Positions 1 to 7,882 of a stretch of 64,000 nt of DNA are shown here, piece after piece. The stretch is from Paenibacillus sp. FSL R5-0623 (lineage in GTDB: Bacteria; Bacillota; Bacilli; Paenibacillales; Paenibacillaceae): the NCBI RefSeq assembly GCF_037974265.1, contig NZ_CP150233.1, positions 5,270,001-5,334,000 on the forward strand. Direction: 5' to 3'. Below the pieces are notes generated by a model. It ran no database searches, was not told the DNA's origin, and saw only the letters and a program-made list of their open reading frames with translations. Position 1 is the first letter of the stretch. The number at the start of each line of letters is the position of its first letter. Made by a program: the position numbers and the translations under genes.

Positions 1-276
1 GTGTTTCCCCTTATCCTGCCTGGATGAGACTGCTCCAAAGATTGCCAGATTGTCACTCTCCGTGCCACCTCCGGTGAATACCAATTCGTCCGGGAAACAG
101 CCCAAAGACGCCGCAATGACATCCCTTGCTCCGCTGACGGTCCGTTTGGCTTCACGCCCAAAGGCATGGATACTTGATGCATTGCCAAATTGTCCTGTCA
201 TGACGTTCATCATCGCTTCTGCGACTTGTGGATGCATAGGTGTCGATGCGGCGTGATCCAAATAAATTCGTTTCAT
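1..276 (-). CDS. Cysteine desulfurase (NifS/IscS family), N-terminal part only
   Basis: Only the first 92 codons are inside the window; the gene runs off the left edge. The protein begins with MKRIYLDHAASTP (the DHAAST block typical of class V PLP-dependent aminotransferases), followed by GNASSIHAFGREAK around residues 31-44 and FTGGGTESDNLAI at 67-79, which matches the cofactor-phosphate region of NifS/IscS. The family takes sulfur from L-cysteine as an enzyme persulfide and passes it to thiouridylases or Fe-S assembly. The gene lies downstream of cymR on the same strand and near mnmA, whose product needs such a sulfur donor, so a role in tRNA thiolation is a reasonable inference. A GGGGTG ribosome site precedes the ATG. 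The PLP lysine and active-site cysteine are outside the window. Confidence 0.93.
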   Translation of the reverse strand, partial: MKRIYLDHAASTPMHPQVAEAMMNVMTGQFGNASSIHAFGREAKRTVSGARDVIAASLGCFPDELVFTGGGTESDNLAIFGAVSSRQDKGKH

Positions 277-408
277 TTATATTCACCCCGTTATATGTTA
301 AATTTCTATCTCATGGCAAACTGTCAAAATTGGAAATTGAAACGGATGCTCTATTGTCACACCTTCGTGTATAATGTTCTATATCCATTTCAAAAAGGAG
401 AGAGAGAC

Positions 409-782
409 ATGAGTGATCCCATTCTCGGGCAGATTCTGAATCAGCTTCAACAAATGGACAAACGATTCGACAGTATTGATGGACATCTTGGAAAGATGGA
501 CCACCGGCTTGATGCTATGGAAGAGAGGCTGGTGCCGTAGAGATCAGACTAGACACTGTCGATGACAGACTTAATGCCATTGAGGAACAAACTAAAAACA
601 TTCCGCTTCTTCAACAAGCTGTTCTGGAAACATTGACCGTTACGAAACGTCTTGACGCTTCTCACTCCGCCTCTGAACGCAAAGTAACTACCGAATTGAA
701 TACCCATCAGCACAGCATTGATATTTTGAATCGCCGTCAGTTACGCATGGAAGCTGATATAGAAACCTTAAAAAGTCGCTGA
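409..782 (+). pseudogene. Coiled-coil protein gene interrupted by a frameshift
   Basis: An ATG at 409 follows an AAAGGAGAG ribosome site. The first frame encodes a heptad-rich peptide (MDKRFDSIDGHLGKMDHRLDAMEERL and on) and stops at the TAG at 538. From about 537 the next frame continues without a break in the same style (VEIRLDTVDDRLNAIEEQ and on) to a TGA at 780-782. The joined product would be about 124 residues, almost entirely coiled coil with repeated R-L-D-x-[MVI] heptads. The span of 374 bases is one base short of a whole codon number, so one missing base near 530-540 would explain it. It may be a real inactivating mutation, a sequencing error or a programmed frameshift; no slippery run is obvious. 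A TATAAT-like -10 lies at 370-375. The function is unknown. Confidence 0.7.
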
Positions 783-823
783 TTTACAAGTTATCCAGTT
801 AAGTTCACACATCTTGTAAATCA
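780..823. repeat. Perfect 11-bp inverted repeat overlapping the stop codon
   Basis: TGATTTACAAG at 780-790 is exactly complementary to CTTGTAAATCA at 813-823, separated by 22 bases. The left arm starts with the TGA stop of the frameshifted coiled-coil gene. No T-run follows, so it is not a clear intrinsic terminator. A better one lies at 900-923. Confidence 0.7.
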
Positions 824-899
824 CGCGGCTGAATACATAGCCCTGCTCAATTAAAATAATCTGTAGAAATTGAAGAACAAAGTGCCTATTGGCATGTCT

Positions 900-923
900 A
901 AAGCCCCCAAGTTGGGGGCTTTA
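900..923. terminator. Bidirectional terminator between coiled-coil gene and cymR
   Basis: AAAGCCCCCAA and TTGGGGGCTTT form an 11-bp perfect stem with a two-base loop, flanked by T-rich sequence on the plus side (TTATTGTG). The two flanking genes converge here. Confidence 0.8.
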
Positions 924-953
924 TTGTGTCTTCTGTGATGCGAATTAATGACC

Positions 954-1373
954 TTAAATGTAAAACATGTAGCTGTCTTTTTTGTCTTGGTCCTGGAAGG
1001 TAATCAGGTCTTTCAATGTTGTGGAATCCAACACTTCCGCAATGCCGTCACGAATACGCAACCATAGATCACGCTTCGCCGGATCATCTTCCTCTGTGAA
1101 GTCTACTGGAGAGATTGGCCCTTCCAGTACACGGATTACATCGCCTGCAGTCACGGTTGCAGGATCACCTGCAAGGATATAACCGCCGTAAGCACCTCTA
1201 ATGCTTTTCACCAGTCCTGCATTACGCAGAGGAGCGATCAGTTGCTCCAGGTAATGCTCCGAGAGCTGGTTGCGCTCGGCAATGCTTTTAAGTGATGTAG
1301 GGCCTTCGCCTGTTCTGGCAGCAAGCTCCATCATGATTGTGAGGCCGTAACGGCCTTTTGTCGATATTTTCAA
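954..1373 (-). CDS. cymR: Rrf2-family cysteine metabolism repressor CymR
   Basis: This 139-residue protein matches CymR: LKISTKGRYGLTIMMELA opens a winged helix (HTH SLKSIAERNQLSEHYLEQL about 28-46), then AGLVKSIRGAYGGY (wing) and ITFQDQDKKDSYMFYI at the end. In B. subtilis CymR, with CysK, represses cysteine uptake and synthesis genes when cysteine is plentiful. The protein has no Fe-S cysteines, unlike IscR, which supports CymR over other Rrf2 members. I chose a TTG start at 1373 because AGAGGTG ends five bases before it and conserved homology begins with KISTKG. A TTG six codons upstream overlaps that ribosome site. The gene is divergent from mnmA and is followed, after the coiled-coil gene on the other strand, by a cysteine desulfurase on its own strand. 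Confidence 0.94.
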   Translation of the reverse strand: MKISTKGRYGLTIMMELAARTGEGPTSLKSIAERNQLSEHYLEQLIAPLRNAGLVKSIRGAYGGYILAGDPATVTAGDVIRVLEGPISPVDFTEEDDPAKRDLWLRIRDGIAEVLDSTTLKDLITFQDQDKKDSYMFYI

Positions 1374-1693
1374 AGGAGTCACCTCTTTCAATTTTCAGAA
1401 ACGATTGGAAACTTTATATTTTATCCTGAGGTCCACGACCGTCTGGTTCACGACCTGTCCACAGCAGAGATTCATAGAACTAAGCTTAACCTTCTAATCC
1501 TCCGTATTCCGATCATAACCCTCAGCTAATGTTAACATATCTGCATGCTTTATGGTAAAGAAAGATTGACGATATTCCAAAATGTGCGTCTGGGGTAGAC
1601 ACTATCCAAAATTGGCCGGGTGTATCGTATCTTGAGTCCGGTTATGCTAGAATAAGAAACGAAACACATTTATATATAGAAATGGTGATAACG
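1374..1693. other. Divergent cymR/mnmA intergenic region
   Basis: About 320 bases without a gene. Near the cymR side there is an imperfect tandem motif (GGTCCACGACCGTCT then GGTTCACGACCTGTC, about 1430-1460). On the mnmA side an extended -10 is visible at 1645-1653. I see no riboswitch or small ORF with a good ribosome site. Confidence 0.5.
1645..1653 (+). promoter_or_regulatory. Extended -10 promoter for mnmA
   Basis: TGCTAGAAT fits the extended -10 form TGnTAnAAT. It lies about 40 bases before the mnmA start. No good -35 is visible at the usual distance. Confidence 0.4.
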
Positions 1694-2818
1694 ATGTCCA
1701 AAACAATTGAAAATACACGGGTCGTCGTTGGCATGTCCGGAGGTGTCGATTCTTCCGTTACCGCACTGCTACTAAAAGAGCAGGGGTACGATGTCATCGG
1801 CATTTTCATGAAAAACTGGGATGACACCGACGAGTTCGGCCACTGTACCGCTGAAGAAGATTCAGAGGACGTACGCCGCGTATGCGAACAGATCGGCATT
1901 CCTTACTACACTGTCAACTTCGAGAAAGAATATTTTGATAAAGTATTTACCTATTTCCTTGATGAATATAAGTCGGGCCGCACGCCAAATCCGGATGTCA
2001 TGTGTAATCGTGAGATCAAATTTGGTGAATTCCTGAACAAAGCTCTGGATCTCGGCGCAGATTATGTAGCTACAGGACACTATGCTCGTCTGATTGAAGA
2101 AGATGGCACACTCAAGTTGCTTCGTGGTGTGGACAACAATAAGGATCAAACGTATTTCCTTAACGCACTTAATCAGAACCAGCTGTCCAAAGCCATGTTC
2201 CCGATTGGTCATCTGCCCAAACCGGAAGTACGCAAAATCGCAGAAGCGGCTGGTTTGTATACTGCCAAGAAAAAAGACAGCACAGGTGTCTGCTTCATCG
2301 GTGAGCGTAATTTCAAAGAGTTCCTGAGTAACTATCTGCCTGCCAAAGGTGGAGACATGGTTGATATCGCAACCGGTGAAGTCAAAGGTCGTCATGACGG
2401 TCTGATGTACTACACACTTGGACAGCGCCAAGGTCTTGGCATTGGTGGTTCCGGCAATGGTGAACCCTGGTTCGTTGCAGATAAGAACCTGGAGAAGAAT
2501 CAACTGCTTGTGGTTCAGGGCGATGCCCATGCAAGCCTGTACTCCACAGGTCTAACCGCAACGGGTGTGAACTGGATTGCTGGTGCAGAGCACATGCCTA
2601 ATGTGCCATACCGTTGTACTGCCAAATTCCGTTATCGTCAGCCGGATCAAGGTGTAACATTGACCTGGCAGGAAGATGGAAGTGTGGATGTACAATTTGA
2701 CCAGCAGCAAAAAGCCATTACACCAGGACAAGCCGTTGTTTTCTACGACGGAGAGGTTTGCCTGGGTGGGGGTACGATCGATCAAGTGCAAAAGGTACCT
2801 GTACCCGCAATGCAGTAA
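1694..2818 (+). CDS. mnmA: tRNA-specific 2-thiouridylase MnmA
   Basis: MnmA (TrmU) thiolates U34 of tRNA Lys, Glu and Gln using ATP and persulfide sulfur. The protein of 374 residues has the PP-loop GMSGGVDSS at about 13-21, and two catalytic cysteines: Cys104 in NPDVMCNREIKFG and Cys200 in TGVCFIGER. This spacing agrees with the E. coli enzyme. The C-terminal part forms the beta-barrel and ends PVPAMQ. I prefer ATG 1694 over ATG 1682 because GGTGAT sits at a suitable distance from 1694 and the first four residues of the longer form have no support. It is a single gene with its own terminator at 2871-2913. Confidence 0.97.
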   Translation: MSKTIENTRVVVGMSGGVDSSVTALLLKEQGYDVIGIFMKNWDDTDEFGHCTAEEDSEDVRRVCEQIGIPYYTVNFEKEYFDKVFTYFLDEYKSGRTPNPDVMCNREIKFGEFLNKALDLGADYVATGHYARLIEEDGTLKLLRGVDNNKDQTYFLNALNQNQLSKAMFPIGHLPKPEVRKIAEAAGLYTAKKKDSTGVCFIGERNFKEFLSNYLPAKGGDMVDIATGEVKGRHDGLMYYTLGQRQGLGIGGSGNGEPWFVADKNLEKNQLLVVQGDAHASLYSTGLTATGVNWIAGAEHMPNVPYRCTAKFRYRQPDQGVTLTWQEDGSVDVQFDQQQKAITPGQAVVFYDGEVCLGGGTIDQVQKVPVPAMQ

Positions 2819-2870
2819 TAGAGCTTGTCCATTAAAATGCGGATTATACACAATACCGTGTATCCCTATT

Positions 2871-2913
2871 AAAAAAGCCGTCTTTCATGTATACCATGAA
2901 GGATGGCTTTTTT
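2871..2913 (+). terminator. Intrinsic terminator after mnmA
   Basis: AAAAAAGCCGTCTTTCATG pairs, with two G-T pairs, with CATGAAGGATGGCTTTTTT around a five-base loop. The A and T runs make it usable from both strands, so it may also serve the fluC genes that converge from the right. Confidence 0.85.
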
Positions 2914-2949
2914 CCTGCTTTTCTTTGCAAAAAAATTAAAAATAGTTCG

Positions 2950-3309
2950 TTATGCAGTCAACCAGACTCCTGCCCAGGCGGCCAACACCCCAACTACAAC
3001 CGAACTGACAACGTAGAGCGCCGCGCTTGCGTATCGTTGTCGACCCATAAGTCCTAACGTCTCATAACCAAAGGTAGAGAACGTCGTGTATGCACCGCAA
3101 AATCCGGTTCCCCACATCACCCAGATTCCATCTGAGATCATTGCAGATTCATGCCACCCATATAACAACCCAAGCAACAATGAACCACTGATGTTGATGA
3201 TCCATGTTCCCCATGGAAAGGCCATTCCCAGCAAGCCAGAGACCCATTTTCCCAGACTGTAACGCAGTACCGCACCCAGCACACCTGCAAAACCAATCCA
3301 CAGGATCAT
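2950..3309 (-). CDS. crcB: Fluoride channel FluC/CrcB, second copy
   Basis: A 119-residue membrane protein with four predicted helices and the family motifs GAVLRYSLGKW (about 10-20), FPWGTWIINISGSLLLG (31-47) and GFCGAYTTFSTFGYETL (68-84). FluC dimers export fluoride through two pores; the T-T-F-S-T-F stretch contains the Phe-box residues. Its ATG overlaps the TGA of the upstream copy by four bases (ATGA), so translation is probably coupled. In many Gram-positive species two short FluC proteins from adjacent genes form the channel together. There is no fluoride riboswitch in front of the pair. Confidence 0.93.
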   Translation of the reverse strand: MILWIGFAGVLGAVLRYSLGKWVSGLLGMAFPWGTWIINISGSLLLGLLYGWHESAMISDGIWVMWGTGFCGAYTTFSTFGYETLGLMGRQRYASAALYVVSSVVVGVLAAWAGVWLTA

Positions 3310-3707
3310 GAGGCATCACCCTCTTGTCTTTGTGCTCCCAACATACGATGTCCAAGGCTCATTCCCAGCGCACAGAGCAACAATCCTGCCAACAGACTCA
3401 CGATCATATAAATAGCGGCACTGATCCATTCGCCCCCTTCGGATAAACGAACAATATCCAGTGTAAACGTGGAGAATGTCGTAAATGCACCAGTAAAACC
3501 TGTACCAATCGCCAGTCGAAGTTGTGGTGTTATTTTGCCTGGAACAGCTATGGTAAAGAACCAACCCAAAAAAAGGCTGCCCATCGCATTGATTAACAGC
3601 ACCGCCCAAGGGAACCCCACATGGACAGTGGGTATCGCTAACTGTATGGCATATCGGGTTAATGTACCGATAAATCCACCCGCCCCTATATACAAAAGCT
3701 CTTTCAT
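3306..3707 (-). CDS. crcB: Fluoride channel FluC/CrcB, first copy
   Basis: A 133-residue four-helix protein with GGFIGTLTRYAIQL (about 10-23), FPWAVLLINAMGSLFLGW (33-50) and GFTGAFTTFSTFTLDIV (70-86), the signature parts of FluC. It starts only 32 bases after the rarA stop and overlaps the second fluC by four bases, so rarA-fluC-fluC look like one transcript. A GGGAGA ribosome site lies about ten bases before the ATG. Confidence 0.93.
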   Translation of the reverse strand: MKELLYIGAGGFIGTLTRYAIQLAIPTVHVGFPWAVLLINAMGSLFLGWFFTIAVPGKITPQLRLAIGTGFTGAFTTFSTFTLDIVRLSEGGEWISAAIYMIVSLLAGLLLCALGMSLGHRMLGAQRQEGDAS

Positions 3708-3739
3708 ATTGTGTGCATCTCCCGAGTGATCTGTCTGTC

Positions 3740-5047
3740 TTACAGTTCTCTGCGCCGCTGTTGGTTCAGCCTGATCTTCGATTCGTTACCCTGCTCCGTT
3801 GCCTCATAGAATACTCTCCGTGAGAGCTGCTTTGGCAAATATTCTTGCTTCACATAATGCCCCGGATAGTTGTGTGGATATTGATAGCCCTCATGTCCAA
3901 GCTTCACGGCACCCGAGTAATGCGTATCTCGCAAGTGAAGCGGAACTTCTGCGGATTTCACCTCATCAATCGCGTTCATGGCTTTGGAAATGGCGGTGTA
4001 CACCGCATTGGATTTCGGACTTTCTACTGCAAACAAAATCGCTTGTGCAATGTTCAGCTTGGCTTCGGGCCAGCCGTTATTCCGGTACGCATCAAGTGCT
4101 CCAATGGCCTGGGTCATGGCTTGCGGGTTCGCAAGTCCAATGTCTTCACTGCTTGCTGCAATCAGGCGCCGAATAAAGGTCATCGGGTCCATGCCGAGCT
4201 TCTCCACTGCGTATAGAAACCAGAACAGCGCCGCATCACTGGAACCCCGAATACTCTTGTGAAATGCGGACAACACATCATACTGTGTGGATTCATCTGC
4301 CTTCACAATGGGGCGTCGAATAGACTCTTCAGCTACACCAAGCGTAATATGAATGGACCCATCCTTCTCCGGTGGCGTGGTCAACGCAGCCAGTTCAAGC
4401 GCATTAAGCGCACGCCGAATATCTCCGTTGGCCATCGTGGCAATATGCTCTAGCGCCTCATCGTCCGCCTGTAGTTCCATGAACCCCAGACCTTTGTCCA
4501 CATCACTCAATGCTCTGCGCATCGCAATTAGGGAATGATCCTTGTTCAGCGATTCCAGCTGGAAGAGGGTGGAGCGACTCATCAAGGCTCCATTGACATA
4601 ATGAAAGGGATTCTCTGTTGTTGCGCCGATAAAAATAATCGTGCCCTTCTCTACCGCTGGCAATAGCGCATCCTGACGTGAACTGTTAAACCGATGTACC
4701 TCGTCGAGGAACAGAATGGTTTTGGTTCCATACAGCTGTTTGTTCGTTTGCGCCTGTTCGATGACTTCACGCACATCCTTGACGGAAGCTTCCACTGCAT
4801 TCAGACGTACGAACTGTCCTTGCGTTTGCTGAGAAATAATATGTGCCAAGGTTGTCTTGCCACATCCCGGAGGGCCGTATAACAAGATGGACGAAATCTG
4901 ATCAGCCTCGATGGCGCGCCGGAGTAATTTCCCCGGTCCAATAATATGTTCCTGTCCAATATATTCATCCAGATGCTCTGGCCGCAAGCGGTCCGCGAGC
5001 AGTCTAGCTTGTGGTTTTGAGTCCTGTTGAAACGAAAATAAATCCAT
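3740..5047 (-). CDS. rarA: Replication-associated recombination protein RarA
   Basis: RarA (MgsA) is an AAA+ ATPase related to clamp loaders that acts at stalled replication forks. The 435-residue protein shows Walker A GPPGCGKTT (58-66), Walker B FLDEVHRF (113-120), sensor 1 FIGATTENPF, and the C-terminal tetramerisation part ending near HNYPGHYVKQEYLP. The B. subtilis counterpart (yrvN) also lies between tcdA and cymR. The ATG at 5047 follows AAGGAAGTGA. Confidence 0.96.
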   Translation of the reverse strand: MDLFSFQQDSKPQARLLADRLRPEHLDEYIGQEHIIGPGKLLRRAIEADQISSILLYGPPGCGKTTLAHIISQQTQGQFVRLNAVEASVKDVREVIEQAQTNKQLYGTKTILFLDEVHRFNSSRQDALLPAVEKGTIIFIGATTENPFHYVNGALMSRSTLFQLESLNKDHSLIAMRRALSDVDKGLGFMELQADDEALEHIATMANGDIRRALNALELAALTTPPEKDGSIHITLGVAEESIRRPIVKADESTQYDVLSAFHKSIRGSSDAALFWFLYAVEKLGMDPMTFIRRLIAASSEDIGLANPQAMTQAIGALDAYRNNGWPEAKLNIAQAILFAVESPKSNAVYTAISKAMNAIDEVKSAEVPLHLRDTHYSGAVKLGHEGYQYPHNYPGHYVKQEYLPKQLSRRVFYEATEQGNESKIRLNQQRRREL

Positions 5048-5089
5048 TGCTCATCACTTCCTTAACGGATTGCCTTGCCTTGAATATAA

Positions 5090-5980
5090 TTACACTTCTG
5101 ATGGTTCTCCACTCTCTATCATATCATACTCTCGCGGTAACATAGCCATAAATGCATGAAGTGCACTACTGACAAAGGCATCCTTGCGAGTAATAAAATG
5201 AGTCATCATGCGATTCATACCTACGGGGAGTGTATGCGTGCGCAATAATCCATTTTCGATCTGATGCCTAATCACAATCTCTGGTAATAAAGAAATTCCC
5301 ATACCGGACGTAACTCCACTAATAATCGCTTCAAGGGTTCCGAATTCCATAATTACTGGGCGGGTAACACCACCCACCTCTAACCATTCCTCCAAAACCT
5401 GACGATAGGAACACCCCATGCTGTAGACAAGAATGGGTTTACTCTTGAGATCTTCATCCGTAGGACCCATACCAGAATAAACAACAAATAGTTCCTCATC
5501 AAATACGGGAATAGAAACGATGTCGGGATGATCACAGGGACAACCAATGAAAGCCCCTTCCAATTCATACCCAATCACTTGATCCATAAGCATCTGCGAA
5601 TTGCCAGTAACCAGTGACAAGGAGACATCTGGATACTGTTTATAATATCTGACGAAAAGTTCAGGTAGTCGCACGGCCGCTGCGGTTTGTGTAGACCCTA
5701 TTCGCATTGGACCCGATGGTGTACTTGTCGCCCGAAGCGCCTTGGAAGCATCATTCAGCAAACCAATAATTTTATCTGCATAGGTCAGCAACATTTCTCC
5801 GGCTGGAGATAACGTCATGCCTCGATTATGACGAATGAACAACGTTGTACCTACTTCTGCTTCCAGATGCCGGATTCGTGCCGTTACGTTGGATTGAACA
5901 TACCCCAGTTTAGAAGCAGCTTTGGTCAGATTCCCTTCCTGTGCAACACACTGAAATATTCTAAGATCCCCGCTTTCCAT
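5090..5980 (-). CDS. LysR-family transcriptional regulator
   Basis: The 296-residue protein begins with a LysR winged helix (LRIFQCVAQEGNLTKAASKL, then YVQSNVTARIRHLE, residues about 6-40) and a type 2 periplasmic-binding-like effector domain (about 90-290). It is divergent from an SDR gene and an EamA transporter gene, the usual arrangement for a LysR activator and its targets. GTGGGGGG precedes the ATG. Its own promoter overlaps a CTACA-N5-TGTAG palindrome, which suggests autoregulation. The effector is not identifiable from sequence. Confidence 0.93.
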   Translation of the reverse strand: MESGDLRIFQCVAQEGNLTKAASKLGYVQSNVTARIRHLEAEVGTTLFIRHNRGMTLSPAGEMLLTYADKIIGLLNDASKALRATSTPSGPMRIGSTQTAAAVRLPELFVRYYKQYPDVSLSLVTGNSQMLMDQVIGYELEGAFIGCPCDHPDIVSIPVFDEELFVVYSGMGPTDEDLKSKPILVYSMGCSYRQVLEEWLEVGGVTRPVIMEFGTLEAIISGVTSGMGISLLPEIVIRHQIENGLLRTHTLPVGMNRMMTHFITRKDAFVSSALHAFMAMLPREYDMIESGEPSEV

Positions 5981-6031
5981 GGTCCCCCCACTCTGACATC
6001 ATTCAAAATGATATCCGCTTCATTACCAATC

Positions 6032-6061
6032 ATTATACTTCATGTGTAAACCGGACTACAA
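6032..6061 (-). promoter_or_regulatory. Sigma-A promoter of the LysR gene
   Basis: On the minus strand TTGTAG (6056-6061) and TATAAT (6032-6037) are spaced by 18 bases. The -35 overlaps the left half of the palindrome at 6056-6070. Confidence 0.6.
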
Positions 6062-6070
6062 TTCATGTAG
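6056..6070. promoter_or_regulatory. Candidate LysR operator CTACA-N5-TGTAG
   Basis: A perfect 5-bp inverted repeat with the T-N11-A spacing typical of LysR sites, located between the divergent LysR and SDR genes. Confidence 0.5.
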
Positions 6071-6078
6071 ATCCCTAA

Positions 6079-6094
6079 CCAGTCATCTGACTGG
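6079..6094. promoter_or_regulatory. Perfect palindrome CCAGTCA-TC-TGACTGG before the SDR gene
   Basis: Seven-base perfect arms around a two-base centre, ending nine bases before the SDR ribosome site. It could be an operator or a small hairpin in the 5' leader. Confidence 0.45.
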
Positions 6095-6116
6095 ATGATG
6101 ATAAGGAGTGTTCAGC

Positions 6117-6860
6117 ATGACATACTGGAAAAATAGAGTTGCTCTGATCACAGGTGGTGGAACAGGTATAGGTCGTGCTGTAAGTGAGATGCTCGCTGAA
6201 CGCGGAGCCTTGGTCGCTGTCAACTATTCCCGCTCACAAGATGCAGCAAGAGAGACTGTTCAACACATTTTGGATACAGGAGGTCATGCATTCGCCGTTC
6301 AAGCCAATGTTGCCAATGATCTTGATGTCCGGCGGATGGTCACTACAATAACTGAAACCTACGGCCCGATCACTGCACTTGTAAATAACGCCGGAATCAC
6401 GCGTCATATCCCCATGCACGATCTGGAGTCTGTTACAGATGACGTCTGGAATGAGCTGGTTGATGTGAATGTGAAAGGCATGTTTCATTGCGCTCGTGCA
6501 GTGACGGAAGGTATGAGACAGGCTGGCGGTGGTTCTATCGTAAATCTGGGCAGCATCGCAGGCAGTACGGGCTCGGGCTCCTCCCTCCCTTACGCCGTCT
6601 CCAAAGCGGCAGTTCATGGGCTGACCTTATCACTTGCGCACGCACTCTCACCACACATTCGGGTGAATGCTATCGTCCCTGGCGCAGTTTCTACAAGGTG
6701 GTGGGCTGGAAACGAGGAGCGAATGTATCGTCTTGGCGGAGAAGTGTTATTACAACATATTGCCTCACCTGAAGATATCGCACACATGATCTGTGCTGCG
6801 CTGGAACAGCAATCCATGACCGGGCAGCTAATTACTGTAGATAGCGGACAGACGTTATGA
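6117..6860 (+). CDS. SDR-family NAD(P)-dependent oxidoreductase (FabG-like)
   Basis: A classical short-chain dehydrogenase of 247 residues. It has the Rossmann motif TGGGTGIG (12-19), NNAG (90-93), Ser146 in NLGSIAG and the Tyr159-x3-Lys163 pair in LPYAVSKAA. The C-terminus ITVDSGQTL is typical of FabG-like enzymes. AAGGAG lies eight bases before ATG 6117, so I prefer it to the GTG at 6108. The stop overlaps the start of the EamA transporter by four bases. The substrate is unknown; a single SDR next to a transporter suggests a small-molecule pathway rather than fatty-acid synthesis. Confidence 0.92.
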   Translation: MTYWKNRVALITGGGTGIGRAVSEMLAERGALVAVNYSRSQDAARETVQHILDTGGHAFAVQANVANDLDVRRMVTTITETYGPITALVNNAGITRHIPMHDLESVTDDVWNELVDVNVKGMFHCARAVTEGMRQAGGGSIVNLGSIAGSTGSGSSLPYAVSKAAVHGLTLSLAHALSPHIRVNAIVPGAVSTRWWAGNEERMYRLGGEVLLQHIASPEDIAHMICAALEQQSMTGQLITVDSGQTL

Positions 6861-7738
6861 GCTCCAGTCATGATAAAGATACCCGGATCATCAAACCATT
6901 GAAATATACACTATTGATCATTTTGACAACGCTAATCATGGGTACTTCTTTTCCAGTTGGCAAGATCGGCATGTTATATGCCCCACCTTTCCTGCTCATG
7001 GGCATACGTTATATACTGGCAGGTGGCTTGATGGCCTTGTTCCTTCGTAAACGTCCTTTGCCTACTGGATGGCAGTCTTGGTTGAAAATAATCCTCATTG
7101 GCCTGTTCCAATCCGCAGGAGTGATGGGCTGCGCCTACTACAGCATGAACTGGATTACATCCGGTGAATCCGCCATTATTACGTTTACCAATCCGCTACT
7201 GGTCATTATCCTCAGTGCTCTCTTATATAGAGTGACCTACCGTTTCAGTCAGTGGATCGGTGTTATACTCGGTTTCATCGGGATAATGTTAACTTTTGGG
7301 TGGCAGATGAGCTTTAGCCCCGGAACCTGGATTGGATTTGGTGGTGCGATCTCCTTTGCCGTGTCCACATTGCTCATCAAACGCTGGGGCGATGGCTACG
7401 ATACTTTTGTCTTAACTGCCTATCAGATGCTCGCGGGAGGTGCTACGCTTCTTCTACTTAGTGTATGGACTGAACAGCCTCACTTTACGGTCAATACCAC
7501 CTCGGTTATGGCGCTGCTCTGGTTAACGCTTGTTTGCTCCATCATTCAGTTTTCACTCTGGTTTTATCTGCTTCAGAATAGTGACCCAGCCCAAACCAGT
7601 TCGTATCTGTTTCTGGCACCGTTCTTTGGTGTACTATCGAGTTGGATTTTACTAGGAGAGCAGGTTCAGTGGTTTGCATTAGCAGGCGGTTTATTCATTG
7701 GTGTTGGCATATTCCTGGTGAACCGTCGCTCATCCTGA
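6857..7738 (+). CDS. EamA/DMT-family transporter
   Basis: A 293-residue protein with about ten hydrophobic helices in two EamA repeats, including MGTSFPVGKIGMLYAPPFLLMGIRY in the first repeat region and LFLAPFFGVLSSWILLGEQ in the second, which is the family hallmark. Such proteins export metabolites such as amino acids. It is translationally coupled to the SDR gene (ATGA overlap) and probably co-regulated by the divergent LysR protein. Confidence 0.92.
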   Translation: MSSSHDKDTRIIKPLKYTLLIILTTLIMGTSFPVGKIGMLYAPPFLLMGIRYILAGGLMALFLRKRPLPTGWQSWLKIILIGLFQSAGVMGCAYYSMNWITSGESAIITFTNPLLVIILSALLYRVTYRFSQWIGVILGFIGIMLTFGWQMSFSPGTWIGFGGAISFAVSTLLIKRWGDGYDTFVLTAYQMLAGGATLLLLSVWTEQPHFTVNTTSVMALLWLTLVCSIIQFSLWFYLLQNSDPAQTSSYLFLAPFFGVLSSWILLGEQVQWFALAGGLFIGVGIFLVNRRSS

Positions 7739-7818
7739 ATGAGAAATAGCGTAACATAACTTGAACTTCTTCATCGTTCTTCCTTGGAAGATTAATCATT
7801 TTACGCACAAAAGCAACA

Positions 7819-7863
7819 AAAGGCATGCGCTTATGGGACTTTCCCATGAACTCATGCCCTTTG
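7819..7863. terminator. Shared terminator of the EamA and helD genes
   Basis: The stem is formed by AAAGGCATG with CATGCCCTTT and an inner ATGGGA with TCCCAT. On the minus strand it is followed by TTTTGTTGCTTTTG. It sits between the two convergent genes. Confidence 0.7.
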
Positions 7864-7882
7864 TTGTATAAGTAAACTCTAT

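Noticed and set aside
3708..3739. Fluoride riboswitch before fluC
   Set aside because: The gap between rarA and fluC is only 32 bases.
6108..6116. GTG start for the SDR gene
   Set aside because: The GTG is part of the ribosome site region of ATG 6117.
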